From assembly GCF_031143425.1 (NCBI RefSeq), contig NC_090438.1:778483138-778547137 (forward strand): DNA of 64,000 bases, read 5' to 3'. The stretch is from Pleurodeles waltl (taxonomy: Eukaryota; Chordata; Amphibia; Caudata; Salamandridae). A model generated the notes under the pieces. That model ran no database searches and was not told the DNA's origin. It saw only the letters and a program-made list of their open reading frames with translations. Position numbers and translations under genes: made by a program. Each line of letters starts with the position of its first letter. Within the stretch, counting starts at the first letter, position 1. Positions 58,431 through 64,000 of the stretch are shown here, in pieces.

Positions 58431-58599
58431 GCCTCTCCCCCGTGTCTGGTTGTATGATACAACCACTAATACCTGAACCATGCATGCTCCAACAACGCAA
58501 TCTGTACCACAACCACATCTTTACCATGCATGCCTTTACAACGAATTGTGTTGTAAATGCATGTGTGGTAAAGGAATATGCGCTGTAAATTTCTCACCC

Positions 58600-59470
58600 C
58601 AGTCCCTGTCAAAACACAACCCTAACCATCTCCTGGCCTGAGCCCCAAAATTGCCCCCGCCCTCAGCCCTCTGACCATACCCTGCCCTGAAAACTACCCT
58701 TGTCTCCATCCACCCTGAGCCTAAAACTGAGCAGCTGAAGAAAAAAAAAAAAAAAGGGCCACCCCCGCCTACAGCGGCCCCCAAAATGGACCCCTCCAGC
58801 CTCCCACCCTTAAAACTACCTCACCATCCCCCGGCCCTGAGCCCTAAAACCAACACCCTGTCAAAAAACAACCCCAACCACTCCATTGACCTGAAGTCTA
58901 AAACTGCCCTGCTAAACTGCCCCTTCACCACCCCACTCCTCAGCCCTTCAACCCCATCCTACCCAGAAAACTACCCCGCCCGGAGCTCTACAGCTACCCT
59001 CTGTCAAAAAAACAACCCCGACCAGCCCCCTTCCTGAGCCCTAAAACTTCCCCCATAACTGCCCCCCCCACCCTGAGCCTTCCAACCCCACCCTGCCGTC
59101 AGCCAAAAAAAAAAACTAGCTCTAAAAACTGCCCCCAAACAGCCCTTTCACCTCCCATCCTCAGCCCTCCAACCCCACCCTACCCTGAAAATTACCCCAT
59201 CCTCCTCCCCACCCTGAGCCCTAAAACCGACCCCCTGCCAAAAAAACAACCACAACCCTCCCCCAAACTGCCCCGTGATCCCCCTGCCCCTAAAAAGCCC
59301 CCTTCCACACCCCAACTTGGCACCAGTCCCCCTTACTCGCCCCGTCTGAAGCTTCCTTCCTATTCCTCTCCCTGCTGTGTAAACTGCCCCATCCCACCCC
59401 CGCCCTGACCCCTCCAACCCCCACCCTGTCTGAAGCCCTCCAACCCCCACTCTGTCCAGAGCTTCCTTCC
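58600..59470. repeat. C-rich minisatellite, degenerate
   Basis: Repeats of CCCTGAGCCCTAAAAC with C-runs and CTGTCAAAAAACAACCCC-like segments recur at irregular spacing from about 58634 to 59230. The array is bordered by sequences rich in CCATGCATGC and GTTGTAAATGCATG palindromes (58530-58565) and ACATGCATGGT (59498). Proline-rich open frames across it are artefacts. Confidence 0.65.
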
Positions 59471-61435
59471 TCTTGCCACTGTATGCCTGAACCACGCACA
59501 TGCATGGTGCCGTAACCACTCTTATGCGTGGATAAGGCAAGCCTGGTAATGCTTGCATAGTTACAGCACAAGTGGCTCCGCCCGTGTTAAAAAGGCCGTT
59601 TCTCCCAGTGTCCACGTCCAACTGGTTTTTGGGCAGTTTCCCTCCAACTGGGTTTGAAGCCCGCCTGGCTAGTGTGGGCCTGGGGAACATCTCCTTGTGA
59701 AAGGACAGGACTCACCTTAGTTGCTTTCAAGTTAATGTTTCTGGGCCCCAACTATCCTTCCTGCAAGGGGAAGAAAAACACCACCACACATCCAGGCTGT
59801 CGTCTCTGTTGTAGGAGCAGTTGTCATTCATTAATTGTCAGGGAGGCACTGGTTAATTAATCTAACTGTGATTGAGGCTGGAACATTTTACTTTCTAAAA
59901 ACTTCTTCCACTGTATATTTAATAAAAAATTGACTTCACTAATGAACTGGATATTTAATAAACATTAAAAATAGTATTTGAATGACCATTGCAACCATTG
60001 CCTGTTGCAAGTAACACTCATGTGTGTAATCTCTAATATGACATTTTCCAGGATTCAGCTGCAGTCCTGCCAGTGAAACTAGATGTTGGCGCTAGTCACT
60101 GTAGGAACATGCCAATTTAAACTTCTCATGTTTCACTTCTGAAAATATCCGTTTCCCTATGTTACAGGCCATAAGGTGTAGTTGAGGGTGACCGTATTCA
60201 AAAGGTGCGTTGTCCACTCTCCAGAAAGGGTTATTGTGACAGATTTGACAATAGGTTTTTAGGCTACTGTAATCAGGCACCACATGGGAGGGCTGAAGCC
60301 CTCCTTTACTGGCCAACTCAGTGGATGGCAAAATTGGTATTTCAGTCCACAGGTGGCATTTAACATCCAGGCATTGTGAATTTTCTATACCATATACCAG
60401 GAACCTGTAGGCAAATTAAATATGACAAGCTGAGGTAAACCAATTAAGCCACCTTTAAAGAAGGAGTCCAGTACTAAAATCCTGTTTAGTAGTGGTAAGG
60501 TGCACATAGGTCTAAGTCTAGCAAAACAGATATGGCAAAAATTGGAGGTTGGTAAAATCTAGCCAAAAATAGTAATTTCCTACAGGAGACATTCTGACAT
60601 TAAATGCCCTTGAGCCTGTTTTTTTAGTCTGCTTATCCATTCTGTGTTTCTACAGGGTACTTGTTTATTTTTTATCTTATTGTTTTCTAAATTTGGGTTC
60701 TCTTGTAAAGCACTGTTTTACACAATGTTAGTAATTTATTAATAAGGTGTAATAAAAAGATTAGGGCTATCTCTTGCACGTGACTCGCAGCCAAGCAGAT
60801 GCATGCAGCAGTACAAAGGGCAGTGTGATTCAAGCTATGTGGAAAAACGCTTATACATAAAAAATAACGAAATGGTTGAATTGAGGGTAAAGGTCCTCCT
60901 TACCTTTTTATATTCATTGCAACTGTAGGTTTAGAAATGTTTTTGTGCAAATATTTTCCTTTTTTTTCTAATAAATAAATCCTTTATTTAAATTAGGCTT
61001 ACTGAGTCTAAGAACTAAGCATAAGTTTAGCTAGGAAGCCTTTCTTCCTGTTTTTGATGGATCTAGTTTTAGCTTTTGAATTGTAATTAAGATTTTCACA
61101 GTATGACAAGAAAACTTTTCTCTCAAAGTTGTGGGCATTTCTGACTTTGAGCTGCTTCTATGGTACTGCTTCACTAAACTTTTGCAGAAAGCAAGAAATG
61201 CAGTGCTTATGTAGTTCAAAATGGTTGAAAGCTTGTTCCAATTTTGATAATATTCAGGGCAGGCAGACAAGTATTCCTGTATACCTGGCATGAGTTTACA
61301 ATCCACGTTTAGGATTATAACAGCATAATGATATGACTAGTCACTTACTTGTTTTATATATATGTTAGTAGTTAAGCTGGTTCATAGCAGAGTTGTGCAT
61401 TAGAAATAGAAGTGCTTGTCATGAAGAACATAGAA
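59471..61435. other. No gene recognised
   Basis: Two kb, AT-rich in its right part. No TIR pair, exon or RNA gene could be supported. Confidence 0.4.
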
Positions 61436-61691
61436 CAGTGGTTCCCAACCTTTTGGCTTCGGTGGACCCCCACTTTATCATTACTGTAACCCAGGGACCC
61501 CCACTAAATCATTATTGGAGTCTGGGGACCCCCCACTAAATCATTATTGGAGTCCGAAGACCCCCCCACTAAGTCATCACCGACAGCTGGGGGCCTAATC
61601 TGTTAATATTTTTTACATTTCTAAGCAGCCGCGGACCCCTTGAGGAGGCTGTTGGAACCCCCAGGGGTCTCCTGACTACAGGTTGGGAAAG
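61436..61691 (+). mobile_element. hAT-like MITE with internal 31 bp repeats
   Basis: Starts CAGTGGTTCCCAACCTTTT, a classic hAT MITE end. The right end CAGGTTGGGAAAGAAAAG is its decayed inverse. Inside, GACCCCCACTAAATCATTAT-type units repeat at about 61465, 61496, 61528 and 61559 (31-32 bp). No exact duplication is visible. Confidence 0.65.
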
Positions 61692-61789
61692 AAAAGACTA
61701 CATGGAAAGAAAAGCTCACCATCTCCGGTGGTTCTTGGCACACTCGCTATAGGAATACCATATATATACATACGTCCTCAAGATGGACA

Positions 61790-62110
61790 TGAATGAGATA
61801 CCCATTCAGTGGCAATGGATAAAGGGATGTTATTTAATTATTGATATTCATGACTTTTCAGAACCCTATGACACGATTGACCACAATCATTTGTTTAAGG
61901 TATTCAAAGAGCGGTCCCAGCTGTCTTTACTGGCTGTAGGATTCCTTCTTTTATTACAGTGTAAGCTTACAGGTTCGAATTGGATCTTCGTTGTTAGTTG
62001 TCATTATCTAGGGTGTTGTCAGAAGTGCTTTTCGGCGTCCTACAGGGATCCTCCCTCTCAGCACCTTCATATACTTACCGTAGCGCAAACTCTTGATAGC
62101 ACCAGGGGCT
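61790..62110 (+). pseudogene. L2/CR1-type LINE reverse transcriptase remnant
   Basis: The frame from 61783 contains DIHDFSEPYDTIDHNHLF, matching the LINE reverse transcriptase motif with the first catalytic aspartate (LDLSAAFDTIDH type). About 165 bp later, in another frame, VLFGVLQGSSLSAP matches the GVPQGSVLSP motif. The frame change and lost residues show it is dead. Order and spacing agree with non-LTR reverse transcriptases of the L2/CR1 type. It may derive from the same family as the endonuclease remnant at 17.1 kb, but they share no sequence to test this. Confidence 0.65.
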
Positions 62111-62513
62111 GAATTATAATGGCCTGCGCTGGATCAGTGCAGAGCCCAGTGCTTGTTTTCATGCACTTGCAGTGTGTAAAGTAAATGAATTTAATCAGTT
62201 GTTTCCCAGAGTTCATGCAGTATTTTAGGCATCACAACTCAGAAACAGAAAAGGGCAAAGTGTCCTTAAAAAACAAAACAAACAACAACAAAAAACGGAC
62301 TCTAAATTGTATTTTTTCGGGAAAAAGCATCACATATTTGTAACTCATTTTTTCCTTTGATGTAGACGCGTGTCAAAAATAAGAGGAGAGGAAACGAGTA
62401 GTAAGGATATTGAAGGACCCACACACATTTTAAGTTGAGTTACTCCGATCCTGTTCCTCCCAATAAATTGTCAATTGTGTGCCATTTTGAAGTGTTTATC
62501 AGTATATTCTATG

Positions 62514-62851
62514 CAGCGCTTAATTTGTAAATAAAAAGGTGCTGGTGCCCAAAGCCCTCCTCCTTAAACACGTGGCTGCTGCAATTAAATGTGTGAACAC
62601 AGAATACTGAGGCAGCGTAATCCTGAAGCCTTCTCCGGCCTCTTCAATCCATATAAAGCCTCTCGCTGCCCCTTCAGCTCACTCTTGCAGCTTTCTCCCT
62701 TTGTGACACTTTTTTGTTTTTCCCATCCTCCGTCTGTCCCATATGTGTCTTTTGCTTGCAGCAAATGCTTGAGGCAGAAGAATAAGCCCCGGCCCTCAAA
62801 AATAAGTGCCGGTGCCCAGTTCAGGAAACAACATGCACAAATTAAGCACTG
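62514..62851 (-). mobile_element. hAT MITE family F, copy 2 (338 bp), exact 8 bp duplication
   Basis: Ends CAGCGCTTAATTTG and, inverted, CAGTGCTTAATTTG. Identical flanks ATTCTATG at 62506-62513 and 62852-62859. The inner string GGCCCTCAAAAATAAGTGC near the right end is the inverse of that near the left end of copy 1, so the two copies lie in opposite orientation about 6.5 kb apart. Confidence 0.9.
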
Positions 62852-62859
62852 ATTCTATG

Positions 62860-64000
62860 AGACTGTTGGACAGCAGAGGAGAGGGCCAACCACTCTCATC
62901 CCTCTTCTGGAGTATTCTTAGAGGTGTCCAAAATCATCAGTTACTTTGAGGCTGTTGGCCTGGACATACAATCACGCCTTCTTGGATGGTAGGCATTTAT
63001 GCGATTGGACCATCAGACGCAGATAAAGCTCGCTGCTGCCTGTTTGACAATTGTTTGCCCAGGTTGTTCACATTCACAACACTAATGAGATGCTCAGCGT
63101 GGCAAGCGGGGTTGTTAGACGATGTAATCTGAATTTCCTGTCTTTGAGAGTTTCTCTGTTGTGCCAAAAGTGAAACAATTGTTGGCACCAATCATTGATG
63201 TCTTAAAACGGCTATTGTGCATTAGTAACTTAGCAATTGTGGAAAACTTACATCATACTTACACTGGCCCCATCTCGGAGGAAACAAACGATGTATGAAA
63301 ATAATTGGACGACATCCGCAGCGGCTTCTAGTGATCACCTATTGTGTCAATCCAGTCGGGAAACTACAAAATCAAACGGTGTTTTATACTGTATGAAAAT
63401 GTGGTCGCGTCTTGTTTCCATAACATGATTACTGGAAAACACTGTGCCTCCTATTTCAAAGATGAGCACATCTATAATTCGGAACTCAAAAAAGAATGTG
63501 ATTTTATGTTGCCACATTAAAGTGTCCTTGATATCCTTCACCACTGCCTCACCAAAACAAAATATGTTCTTGAATGATCAATCCGCAATGGAGCACAGAC
63601 CTGGCTAGCTTGCCATCTTCATAGTACGGCCCCAGTCTGTGAAGGATTTCTCAAGAACAGGAAAAGCACATCTAACACCCAATAATGTTGGCAAGCGGTG
63701 TGGCTCAGACCTGGGGGGTGCCTCTGACTACTCTCTGGCCTGTAGTCATTTGTGGAGTCCAGGTGGAGTGACAGCTTTTTCACCTCTCTTGCCCCAGGCA
63801 ATATGAAAATCTGTTCTAGGGCCTACCCCAACCTTCCATTGTGGACTGAAAGGGCTGCGCAAAGGTATGTTGTCAGTGTTTGCACATGCTAGCGTGCCAC
63901 TAGACACGAGGCCCACTACATGCTGTGACATGTTGAATGTCTGAAATCACTATATCAAGTAGGCTATGTTCAGGCTTTGTGTAGCTTACATTACACTGGG
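62860..64000. other. No gene recognised
   Basis: Right end of the window. Only short frames without recognisable domains. A moderately GC-rich stretch (63600-63930) could be part of a repeat running out of the window. Confidence 0.4.

Noticed and set aside
58536..59690. Proline- or glycine-rich frames of 80-180 codons
   Set aside because: Products of the C-rich minisatellite. No conserved domain or start context.

Overview
The window looks like intergenic or intronic DNA from a vertebrate with a very large, repeat-rich genome. A salamander or newt fits best. This rests on the kinds of repeats present (a Gmr1-type Ty3/gypsy element with 2.7 kb LTRs, decayed L2/CR1-type LINEs, many TIR elements nested in one another) and the lack of recognisable host exons in 64 kb. 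The species is inference; nothing here proves it. I found no host protein gene, rRNA or intact tRNA gene. The only intact long reading frame belongs to a retrotransposon.

Layout. 0.3-3.3 kb: a ~3.0 kb solo LTR-like repeat on the minus strand. 4.1-5.5 kb: fragments of two old repeat families (called A and B here), one carrying a 149 bp hAT-type MITE. 8.8-10.9 kb: a palindromic MITE next to a second LTR-like block. 11.2-11.6 kb: a decayed ~40 bp tandem repeat. 12.7-13.0 kb: another family A copy. 16.0-16.3 kb: a cluster of hairpins. 17.1-17.6 kb: a decayed LINE endonuclease segment. 21.9-28.4 kb: simple repeats, a TIR element with another element nested in it, tRNA-like SINE heads, a ~75 bp minisatellite, an 820 bp foldback and a second TIR copy. 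31.4-35.4 kb: simple repeats and hAT-type MITEs.

38479-48935 holds the main feature, a full-length, apparently very young LTR retrotransposon: 5 bp target duplication CTGAG, two nearly identical 2.68 kb LTRs, a tRNA-Leu-like primer site, one 1592-codon gag-pol frame and a polypurine tract. In its pol the integrase lies upstream of reverse transcriptase and RNase H (Ty1/copia-like order with Ty3/gypsy-type domains), the hallmark of the Gmr1-like group. The capsid region resembles a SCAN domain.

51.5-55.1 kb is a 3.6 kb non-autonomous, TTAA-flanked piggyBac-like element built largely of tandem repeats. It sits inside a family A copy and itself carries a nested hAT MITE with an exact 8 bp duplication. 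55.7-62.9 kb holds two inverted copies of one hAT MITE family, a diverged repeat shared with 9-10 kb, a C-rich minisatellite, a third hAT-like element and a LINE reverse transcriptase remnant. The nesting gives a relative order of insertion: family A first, then the TIR elements within it. The LTR element is the youngest by LTR identity.

All alignments were made by eye, so boundaries of old repeats are approximate.
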